From positions 496,001 through 560,000 of the forward strand of contig CAKAJK010000004.1 in NCBI GenBank assembly GCA_916610825.1: a stretch of 64,000 nt of DNA, given 5' to 3'. The notes under the pieces were generated by a model, which saw nothing but the letters and a program-made list of their open reading frames with translations, was not told the origin of the DNA and ran no database searches. Position numbers and translations under genes: made by a program. Positions 51,463-62,551 of this stretch are shown here, piece after piece; positions within the stretch are counted from its first letter, which is position 1; each line of letters starts with the position of its first letter. This DNA is from Haliclystus octoradiatus. Lineage: Eukaryota; Cnidaria; Staurozoa; Stauromedusae; Haliclystidae.

Positions 51463-54169
51463 TTAAATTTGACAAAAACAGTCCAAAATGACCGCGAAAA
51501 AGGATAAATCCCCATAGGATTCAATTTCGACAAAATCGGTCCAAAAAGTCCAAAAACAATGCTAAATTCCCATAGGAATTTGAAATGACCAAAAACAATG
51601 CCTAATTCCCATAAGAATTCAAATTTGACAAAAATTGTCCAAAAAGACCACGAACAATGCCAAACTCCCATAGGGAAATAAAAATTAACAATAACAATCC
51701 TAAATAATCAAAAACAATGCCTAAATCCCATGGGAATTCAAAATTAACAATAACAGTCCTAAATAACCAAAAACAATGCCTAATTCCCATGGGAATTCAA
51801 AATTAATAATATCAGTCCTAAATGACCATAAACAATGCCTAATTCCCAAGGGAATTCAGATTTGACAAAAACAGTCCAAAATGACTGAGAACAATGATAA
51901 ATTCCCATGGGAATTCAAACTAGACAAAATCAGTCCTAAATGAACGAAAACAATGCTTAATTCTCATAGGAACTTGAAATGACCAAAAACAATGCCTAAT
52001 TCCCATAGGAATCCAAAATTAATAAAAACACTTCTAAATGACAAAAAACAATGCCTAATTCCCATGGGAATTCAAAATTAATAAAATCAGTCCTAAATGA
52101 CCATAAACAATGCCTAATTCCAAAGGGAATTCAGATTTGACAAAAACAGTCCAAAATGACCGAGAACAATGATAAATTCCCATTGGAATTCAAACTAGAC
52201 AAAATCAGTCCTAAATGATTGAAAACAATGCTTAATTCCCATAGGAACTTGAAATGACCAAAAACAATGCCTAATTCCCATAGGAATTCAAATTTGACAA
52301 AAACAGTCGAAAATGACCGAGAACAATGATAAATTGCCATGGGAATTCAAACTAGACAAAATCAGTCCTAATTGACCAAAAACAATGACAATGACCTAAT
52401 TGACAAAATTAGTCCTAAATAACCAAAAACAATGCCCAATTCCCATGGGAATTCTAAATTAATAAAAACAGTCTTAAATGACAATAAACAATGCACAATT
52501 CCCAAGGGAATTCAGATTCAACAAAAACAGTCCAAAATGACCATGAACAATGCCTATTTCCCATAGGAACTCAAAATTACCAAAAACAATGCCTAATTAC
52601 CATGGGAATTCAAAATTAACAATAACAATCCTATATAACCAAAAACAATGCCTAATTCCCATAGGAATTCAAATTTGACGAAAACAGACCAAAATGACCG
52701 CGAACAATGATAAATCCCTATGGGATTTCAATTTCGACAAAATCAGTCCAAAAAGTCCAAAAACAATGCTAAATTCCCATAGGAACTTGAAATGATCAAA
52801 AACAATGAGTAATTCCCATGAGAATTCAAATTTGACAAAAACTGTCCAAAATGACCACGAACAATGCCAAACTCCCATAGGAAATAAAAATTAACAATAA
52901 CAATCCTAAATAACCAAAAACAATGCCTAAATCCCATGGGAATTCAAAATTAACAATAACAGTCCTAAATAACCAAAAACAATGCCTAATTCCCATGGGA
53001 ATTCAAAATTAATAAAATCAGTCCTAAATGACCATAAACAATGCCTAATTCCCAAGGGAATTCAGATTTGACAAAAACAGTCCAAAATGACCGAGAACAA
53101 TGATAGATTCCCATGGGAATTCAAACTAGACAAAATCAGTCCTAAATGAACGAAAACAATGCTTAATTCTCATAGGAACTTGAAATGACCAAAAACAATG
53201 CCTAATTCCCATAGGAATTCAAAATCAATAAAAACAGTCCTAAATGACCAAAAACAATGCCTAATTCCCATGGGAATTCAAAATTAATAAAATCAGTCCT
53301 AAATGACCATAAACAATGCCTAATTCCAAAGGGAATTCAGATTTGACAAAAACAGTCCAAAATGACCGAGAACAATGATAAATTCCTATTTGAATTCAAA
53401 CTAGACAAAATCAGTCCTAAATGATTGAAAACGATGCTTAATTCCCATAGGAGCTTGAAATGACCAAAAACAATGCCTAATTGCCATAGGAATTCAAAAT
53501 TAATAAAAACAGTCCTAAATGACCAAAAACAATGCCTAATTCCCATGAGAATTTAAATTTGACAAAAACAGTCCAAAATGACCGCGAAAAAGGATAAATC
53601 CCCATAGGATTCAATTTCGACAAAATCAGTCCAAATAGTCCAAAAACAATGCTAAATTCCCATAGGAATTTGAAATGACCAAAAACAATGCCTAATTCCC
53701 ATAAGAATTCAAATTTGACAAAAATTGTCCAAAATGACCACGAACAATGCCAAACTCCCATAGGGAAATAAAAATTAACAATAACAATCCTAAATAATCA
53801 AAAACAATGCCTAAATCCCATGGGAATTCAAAATTAACAATAACAGTCCTAAATAACCAAAAACAATGCCTAATTCCCATGGGAATTCAAAATTAATAAA
53901 ATCAGTCCTAAATGACCATAAACAATGCCTAATTCCCAAGGGAATTCAGATTTGACAAAAACAGTCCAAAATGACTGAGAACAATGATAAATTCCCATGG
54001 GAATTCAAACTAGACAAAATCATTCCTAAATGACCAAAAACAATGCTTAATTCTCATAGGAACTTGAAATGACCAAAAACAATGCCTAATTCCCATAGGA
54101 ATTCAAAATTAATAAAAACAATCCTAAATGACCAAAAACAATGCCTAATTCCCATAGGAATTCAAATTT
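51463..54169. repeat. Mosaic block with internal 2,090 bp offset copy
   Basis: About 50,780-51,917 is repeated at 52,870-54,007 (offset 2,090). Between them, 51,920-52,290 follows 35,530-35,900. A dyad-less monomer at 52,383 runs directly into monomers that elsewhere lie ~330 bp downstream of the 55 bp element (AATGCCCAATTCCC), so the element and its near flank are missing there. Confidence 0.75.
52383..52429 (+). repeat. Dyad-less 47 bp monomer, copy 6
   Basis: Differs in its second half (AAAATTAGTCCTAAATAACC) and is followed by AATGCCCAATTCCC, marking a recombination junction inside the monomer. Confidence 0.86.
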
Positions 54170-56942
54170 GACGAAAACAGACCAAAATGACCGCGAACAA
54201 TGATAAATCCCTATGGGATTTCAATTCCGACAAAATCAGTCCAAAAAGTCCAAAAACAATGCTAAATTCCCATAGGAACTTGAAATGATCAAAAACAATG
54301 AGTAATTCCCATGAGAATTCAAATTTGACAAAAACTGTCCAAAATGACCACGAACAATGCCAAACTCCTATAGGAAATAAAAATTAACAATAACAGTCCC
54401 AAATAACCAAAAACAATGCCTAAATTCCATGGGAATTCAAAATTAGTAAAAACAGTCCTAAATGACCAAGAACAATGCCTAATTCCTATGACAATTCAAA
54501 TTTGACAAAATCAGTCCCAAATGACCATAAACAATGCCTAATTCCCAAGGGAATTCAGATTTAACAAAAACAGTCTAAAATGACCATGAACAATGCCTAT
54601 TTCACATAGGAACTCAAAATTATTAAAATCAATGCCTAATTCCCATGGGAATCCAAATTTGACAAAAAAAGTCTAAAATGACCACAAACAATGCCAAACT
54701 CCAATAGGAAATAAAAATTAACAATAACAGTCCTAAATAACGAAAAACAATGTCTAAATCCCATGGGAATTCAAAATTAACAATAACAGTCCTAAATAGT
54801 CAAAAACAATGCCTAATTCCCATGGGACTTCAAAAATAATAAAAACAGTCCAAAATGACCAAGAACAATGCCTAATTCCTATGACAATTCAAATTTGACA
54901 AAATCAGTCCCAAATGACCATAAACAATGCCTAATTCCCAAGGGAATTCAGATTTAACAAAAACAGTCTAAAATGACCATGAACAATGCCTATTTCACAT
55001 AGGAACTCAAAATTATTAAAATCAATGCCTAATTTCCATGGGACTTCAAAAATAATAAAAACAGTCCAAAATGACCATGAACAATGATAAATCCCCAAGG
55101 GGTTTAAAATTCGACAAAATCTGTCCGAGAAGTCCAAAAACAATGCCTAACTCCCATAGGAATTTGAAATTACCAAAAACAATGCCTAATTACCATGGGA
55201 ATTCAAAATTAACAATAACAGTCCTAAATAGTCAAAAACAATGCCTAATTCCCATGGGACTTCAAAAATAATAAAAACAGTCCAAAATGACCATGAACAA
55301 TGATAAATCCCCAAGGGATTTAAATTTCGACAAAATCTGTCCGAGAAGTCCAAAAACAATGCCTAACTCCCATAGGAATTTGAAATTACCAAAAACAATG
55401 CCTAATTACCATGGGAATTCAAAATTAACAATAACAGTCCGAAATAGTCAAAAACAATGCCTAATTCCCATGGGACTTCAAAAATAATAAAAACAGTCCA
55501 AAATGACCATGAACAATGAAAAATCCCCAAGGGATTTAAAATTCGACAAAATCTGTCCGAAAAGTCCAAAAACAATGCCTAACTCCCATAGGAACTTGAA
55601 ATTACCAAAAACAATGCCTAATTACCATGGGAATTCAAAATTAACAATAACAATCCTATATAACCAAAAACTATGCCTAATTCCCATGGAAATTCAAAAT
55701 TAACAATAACAGTCCTAAATAACCAAAAACAATGCCTAATTCCAATGCGAATTCAAAATTAAAAAAATCAGTCCTAAATGACCATAAACAATGCCTAACT
55801 CCCAAGGGAATTCAGATTTGACAAAAACAGTCCAAAATGACCGGGAACAATGATAAATTCACATGGGAATTCAAACTAGACAAAATCAGTCCTAAATGAA
55901 CAAAAACTATGCTTAATTCCCATAGGAATTCAAAATTAATAAAAACAGTCCTAAATGACCAAAAACAATGCGTAATTCCCATGGGAATTCAAAATTAATA
56001 AAATCAGTCCTAAATGACCATAAACAATGCCTAATTCCCAAGGGAATTCAGATTTGACAAAAACAGTCCAAAATGACCGAGAACAATGATAAATTCCCAT
56101 GGGAATTCAAACTAGACAAAATCAGTCCTAAATGAACGAAAACAATGCTTAATTCCCATAGGAACTAGAAATGACCAAAAACAATGCCTAGTTCCCATAG
56201 GAATTCAAATTTGACAAAAACATTTTAAAATGACCGCGAACATTGATAAATCCCTATGGGATTTCAATTTCGACAAAATCAGTCCAAAAAGTTCAAAAAC
56301 AATGCTAAATTCCCATAGGAACTTGAAATGATCAAAAACAATGCCTAATTCCAATGAGAATTCAAATTTGACAAAAAAGTCTAAAATGACCACAAACAAT
56401 GCCAAACTCCCATAGGAAATAAAAATTAACAACAACAGTCCTAAATAACCAAAAACCAATGCCTAAATCCCATGGGAATTCAAAATTAACAATAACAGTC
56501 CTAAATAACCAAAAATAATGCCTAATTCCAATGGGAATTCAAAATTAATAAAAACAGTCCTAAATGACCAAGAACAATGCCTAATTCCTATGACAATTCA
56601 AATTTGACAAATTCAGTCCAAAATGACCGTGAACAATGATAAATCCCCTTGGGATTTGAAATTCGACAAAATCAGTCCAAAAAATCCAAAAACAATACCT
56701 AACTCCCATAGGAACTTGAAATGACCAAGAAAAATGCCTAATTCCCATACGAGCTTAAAATGACCAAAAACATTGCCTAATTCCCATAGGAAATAAAAAT
56801 TAACAATAACAGTTCTAAATAACCAAAAACAATACTTAAATCCCATGGAAAGTCAAAATTAACAATAACAGTCCTAAATAACCAAAAACAATGCCTAATT
56901 CCCATGGGAATTCAAAATTAATAAAAACAGTCCTAAATGACC
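54170..56942. repeat. Segment matching 32,488-34,500
   Basis: Offset 21,682, including a 216 bp x3 array (55,071, 55,287, 55,503) with the same GAG, GAG, GAA order as 33,389-34,021. Also shared are private CTATGCCTAATTCCC, AATGCGAATTC and the A7 run. From about 56,190 it follows the end of the ~4.2 kb unit instead. One extra C occurs at about 56,457 (AAAAACCAATGCC). Confidence 0.82.
55071..55703. repeat. 216 bp x3 array
   Basis: Displaced copy of the array at 33,389. Private differences include CAGTCCGAAATAGTC near 55,436 and AATGAAAAATCCCC near 55,516. Confidence 0.85.
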
Positions 56943-56997
56943 TAAATATCAATGGGGCTAATTATGATCGCGTCTTTTAAAAGAACATTTACTTGGG
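56943..56997 (+). repeat. 55 bp invariant element, copy 12
   Basis: Identical to copy 1; right-type state AACCAATAAAAATGC. Confidence 0.93.
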
Positions 56998-58480
56998 ACA
57001 ATGCCTAATTCCCAAGGGAATTCAGATTTAACAAAAACAGTCAAAAATGACCATGAACAATGCCTATTTCCCATAGGATCTCAAAATTACCAAAAACAAT
57101 GCCTAATTAACATGGGAATTCAAAATTAACAATAACAGTCCTAAATAACCAATAAAAATGCTTAAATCCCATTGGAATTCAAAATTAACAGTAACAGTCC
57201 CAAATAACCAAAAACAATGCCCAATTCCCATGGGAATTCTAAATTAATAAAAACAGTCTTAAATGACAATAAACAATGCACAATTCCCAAGGGAATTCAG
57301 ATTCAACAAAAACATTCCAAAATGACCATGAACAATGCCTATTTCCCATAGGAACTCAAAATTACCAAAAACAATGCCTAATTACCATGGGAATTCAAAA
57401 TTATCAATAACAATTCTAAATAACCAAAAACAATGCCTAATTCCCATGGGAATTCAAAACTAACAAAAACAGTCCTAAATGACCAAGAACAATGACTAAT
57501 TCCTATGACAATTCAAATTTTACAAAATCAATCCTAACTGACCATAAACAATGCCTAATTTCCAAGGGAATTCAGATTTGACAAAAACAGTCCAAAATGA
57601 CCGAGAACAATGATAAATTCCCATGGGAATTCAAACTAGACAAAATCATTCCTAAATGACCAAAAACAATGCTTAATTCCCATAGGAACTTGAAATGACC
57701 AAAAACAATGCCTAATTCCCATAGGAATTCAAAATTAATAAAAACAATCCTAAATGACCAAAAACAATGCCTAATTCCCATAGGAATTTAAATTTGACGA
57801 AAACAGGCCAAAATGACTGCGAACAATGATAAATCCCTATGGGATTTCAATTTCTACAAAATCAGTCCAAAAAGTCCAAAAACAATGCTAAATTCCCATA
57901 GGAACTTGAAATGATCAAAAACAATGACTAATTCCCATGAGAATTCAAATTTGACAAAAACTGTCCAAAATGACCACGAACAATGCCAAACTCCTATAGG
58001 AAATAAAAATTAACAATAACAGTCCCAAATAACCAAAAACAATGCCTAAATTCCATGGGAATTCAAAATTAGTAAAAACAGTCCTAAATGACCAAGAACA
58101 ATGCCTAATTCCTATGACAGTTCAAATTTGACAAAATCAGTCCCAAATGACCATAAACAATGCCTAATTCCCAAGGGAATTCAGATTTAACAAAAACAGT
58201 CTAAAATGACCATGAACAATGCCTATTTCACATAGGAACTCAAAATTAATAAAATCAATGCCTAATTCCCATGGGAATCCAAATTTGACAAAAAAAATCT
58301 AAAATGACCACAAACAATGCCAAACTCCAATAGGAAATAAAAATTAACAATAACAGTCCTAAATAACGAAAAACAATGTCTAAATCCCATGGGAATTCAA
58401 AATTAACAATAACAGTCCTAAATAACCAAAAACAATGCCTAAATCCCATGGGACTTCAAAAATAATAAAAACAGTCCAAA

Positions 58481-59113
58481 ATGACCATGAACAATGATAA
58501 ATCCCCAAGGGATTTAAAATTCGACAAAATCTGTCCGAGAAGTCCAAAAACAATGCCTAACTCCCATAGGAACTTGAAATTACCAAAAACAATGCCGAAT
58601 TACCATGGGAATTCAAAATTAACAATAACAGTCCTAAATAGTCAAAAACAATGCCTAATTCCCATGGGACTTCAAAAATAATAAAAACAGTCCAAAATGA
58701 CCATGAACAATGATAAATCCCCAAGGGATTTAAAATTCGACAAAATCTGTCCGAAAAGTCCAAATACAATGCCTAACTCCCATAGGAACTTGAAATTACC
58801 AAAAACAATGCATAATTACCATGGGAATTCAAAATTAACAATAACAATCCTATATAACCAAAAACAATGCCAAATTCCCAAGGGAATTCAAAATTAATAA
58901 AAACAGTCCAAAATGACCGTGAACAATTATAAATCCCTATGGGATTTAAAATTCGACAAAATCTGTCCGAAAAGTCCAAAAACAATGCCTAACTCCCATA
59001 GGAACTTGAAATTACCAAAAACAATGCCTAATTACCATGGGAATTCAAAATTAACAATAACAATCCTATATAACCAAAAACAATGCCAAATTCCCATGGG
59101 AATTCAAAATTAA
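58481..59113. repeat. 216 bp x3 array
   Basis: Units at 58,481, 58,697 and 58,913, matching 47,010-47,642 including GTCCAAATACAATGCC. The following class B monomer carries GATAAGTCCC (59,142 region), also seen at 47,674 and 62,827. Confidence 0.85.
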
Positions 59114-59899
59114 TAAAAACAGTCCAAAATGACCGTGAACAGTGATAAGTCCCTATGGGATTTAAAATTCGACAAAATCAGTCCAAAAAGTCCAAAAACA
59201 ATGCCTAACTCCCATAGGAACTTGAAATGACCAAAAAAATGCCTAATTCCCATGAGAATTAAAATTTGACAAAAATAGTCCAAAATGACCGAGAACAATG
59301 ATAAATTCACATGGGAATTCAAACTAGACAAAATCAGTCCTAAATGAACGAAAACAATGCTTAATTCCCATAGGAATTCAAAATTAACAACAACAGTCCT
59401 AAATAACCAAAAACAATGCCTAAATCCCATGGGAATTCAAAATTAACAATAACAGTCCTAAATAACCAAAAATAATGCCTAATTCCAATGGGAATTCAAA
59501 ATTAATAAAAACAGTCCTAAATGACCAAGAACAATGCCTAATTCCTATGACAATTCAAATTTGACAAAATCAGTCCAAAATGACCGTGAACAATGATAAA
59601 TCCCCTTGGGATTTGAAATTCGACAAAATCAGTCCAAAAAATCCAAAAACAATACCTAACTCCCATAGGAACTTGAAATGACCAAGAAAAATGCCTAATT
59701 CCCATACGAGCTTAAAATGACCAAAAACATTGCCTAATTCCCATAGGAAATAAAAATTAACAATAACAGTTCTAAATAACCAAAAACAATACTTAAATCC
59801 CATGGAAAGTCAAAATTAACAATAACAGTCCTAAATAACCAAAAACAATTCCTAATTCCCATGGGAATTCAAAATTGATAAAAACAGTCCTAAATGACC

Positions 59900-59954
59900 T
59901 AAATATCAATGGGGCTAATTATGATCGCGTCTTTTAAAAGAACATTTACTTGGG
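59900..59954 (+). repeat. 55 bp invariant element, copy 13
   Basis: Identical to copy 1, although an adjacent upstream monomer has a private G (AAAATTGATAAAAAC) and CCCAAAGGATCTC lies downstream. Last copy in the window. Confidence 0.93.
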
Positions 59955-60894
59955 ACAATGCCTAATTCCCAAGGGAATTCAGATTTAACAAAAACAGTCA
60001 AAAATGACCATGAACAATGCCTATTTCCCAAAGGATCTCAAAATTACCAAAAACAATGCCTAATTAACATGGGAATTCAAAATTAACAATAACAGTCCTA
60101 AATAACCAATAAAAATGCTTAAATCCCATTGGAATTCAAAATTAACAGTAACAGTCCCAAATAACCAAAAACAATGCCCAATTCCCATGGGAATTCTAAA
60201 TTAATAAAAACAGTCTTAAATGACAATAAACAATGCACAATTCCCAAGGGAATTCAGATTCAACAAAAACAGTCCAAAATGACCATGAACAATGCCTATT
60301 TCCCATAGGAACTCAAAATTACCAAAAACAATGCCTAATTACCATGGGAATTCAAAATTATCAATAACAATTCTAAATAACCAAAAACAATGCCTAATTC
60401 CCATGGGAATTCAAAACTAACAAAAACAGTCCTAAATGACCAAGAACAATGACTAATTCCTATGACAATTCAAATTTTACAAAATCAATCCTAACTGACC
60501 ATAAACAATGCCTAATTTCCAAGGGAATTCAGATTTGACAAAAACAGTCCAAAATGACCGAGAACAATGATAAATTCCCATGGGAATTCAAACTAGACAA
60601 AATCATTCCTAAATGACCAAAAACAATGCTTAATTCCCATAGGAACTTGAAATGACCAAAAACAATGCCTAATTCCCATAGGAATTCAAAATTACTTAAA
60701 ACAGTCCTAAATGACCAAAAACAATGCCTAATTCCCATGAGAATTTAAATTTGACAAAAACAGTCCAAAATGACCGCGAAAAAGGATAAATCCCCATGGG
60801 ATTCAATTTCGACAAAATCAGTCCAAAAAGTCCAAAAACAATGCTAAATTCCCATAGGAACTTGAAATGACCAAAAACAATGCCTAATTCCCAT

Positions 60895-61620
60895 GAGAAT
60901 TCAAATTTTACAAAAACTGTCCAAAATGACCACGAACAATGCCAAACTCCCATAGGAAATAAAAATTAACAATAACAATCCTAAATAACCAAAAACAATG
61001 CCTAAATCCCATGGGAATTCAAAATTAACAATAACAGTCCTAAATAACCAAAAACAATGCCTAATTCCCATGGGAATTCAAAATTAATAAAATCAGTCCT
61101 AAATGACCATAAACAATGCCTAATTCCCAAGGGAATTCAGATTTGACAAAAACAGTCCAAAATGATCGAGAACAATGATAGATTCCCATGGGAATTCAAA
61201 CTAGACAAAATCAGTCCTAAATGAACGAAAACAATGCTTAATTCTTATAGGAACTTGAAATGACCAAAAACAATGCCTAATTCCCATAGGAATTCAAAAT
61301 CAATAAAAACAGTCCTAAATGACCAAAAACAATGCCTAATTCCCATGGGAATTCAAAATTAATAAAATCAGTCCTAAATGACCATAAACAATGCCTAATT
61401 CAAAAGGGAATTCAGATTTGACAAAAACAGTCCAAAATGACCGAGAACAATGATAAATTCCTATTTGAATTCAAACTAGACAAAATCAGTCCTAAATGAT
61501 TGAAAACGATGCTTAATTCCCATAGGAACTTGAAATGACCAAAAACAATGCCTAATTGCCATAGGAATTCAAAATTAATAAAAACAGTCCTAAATGACCA
61601 AAAACAATGCCTAATTCCCA
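60895..61620. repeat. 726 bp tandem duplication, copy 1
   Basis: Begins at CATGAGAATTCAAATT. Landmarks AATTCTTATAGG (61,242) and AATTCAAAAGGG (61,398) recur 726 bp later at 61,968 and 62,124. Confidence 0.83.
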
Positions 61621-62551
61621 TGAGAATTCAAATTTGACAAAAATTGTCCAAAATGACCACGAACAATGCCAAACTCCCATAGGAAATAAAAATTAACAAT
61701 AACAATCCTAAATAACCAAAAACAATGCTTAAATCCCATGGGAATTCAAAATTAACAATAACAGTCCTAAATAACCAAAAACAATGCCTAATTCCCATGG
61801 GAATTCAAAATTAATAAAATCAGTCCTAAATGACCATAAACAATGCCTAATTCCCAAGGGAATTCAGATTTGACAAAAACAGTCCAAAATGACCGAGAAC
61901 AATGATAGATTCCCATGGGAATTCAATATAGTCAAAATCAGTCCTAAATGAACGAAAACAATGCTTAATTCTTATAGGAACTTGAAATGACCAAAAACAA
62001 TGCCTAATTCCCATAGGAATTCAAAATCAATAAAAACAGTCCTAAATGACCAAAAACAATGCCTAATTCCCATGGGAATTCAAAATTAATAAAATCAGTC
62101 CTAAATGACCATAAACAATGCCTAATTCAAAAGGGAATTCAGATTTGACAAAAACAGTCCAAAATGACCGAGAACAATGATAAATTCCTATTTGAATTCA
62201 AACTAGACAAAATCAGTCCTAAATGAACGAAAACAATGCTTAATTCTTATAGGAACTTGAAATGACCAAAAACAATGCCTAATTGCCATAGGAATTCAAA
62301 ATTAATAAAAACAATCCTAAATGACCAAAAACAATGCCTAATTCCCATGAGAATTTAAATTTGACAAAAACAGTCCAAAATGACCGCGAAAAAGGATAAA
62401 TCCCCATAGGATTCAATTTCGACAAAATCAGTCCAAAAAGTCCAAAAACAATGCTAAATTCCCATAGGAATTTGAAATGACCAAAAACAATGCCTAATTC
62501 CCATAAGAATTCAAATTTGACAAAAATTGTCCAAAAAGACCACGAACAATG
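61621..62551. repeat. 726 bp tandem duplication, copy 2, and flank
   Basis: Second copy up to about 62,230, with private CAATATAGTCAAAATC near 61,924. AATTCTTATAGG appears a third time at 62,242, 274 bp on, where the copy joins the usual downstream monomers (GAAAAAGGATAAATCC). At about 62,552 the block jumps into a class B monomer series matching 47,400. Confidence 0.78.

Larger units (their letters stand above)
56943..59899. repeat. Higher-order unit, 2,957 bp (1.3 kb short)
   Basis: Colinear with 45,511 to about 47,800 (offset 11,432, then 11,471 once the short monomer missing there is accounted for), including the 216 bp x3 array at 58,481. At about 59,272 it jumps ahead by roughly 1.3 kb in the unit, losing the dyad-less monomer and following blocks. 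Confidence 0.8.
59382..61627. repeat. 2.25 kb displaced duplication, copy 2
   Basis: Copy of 49,217-51,462. Small differences include AAAATTGATAAAAAC just before the 55 bp element and AATGATCGAG near 61,162. Confidence 0.85.
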
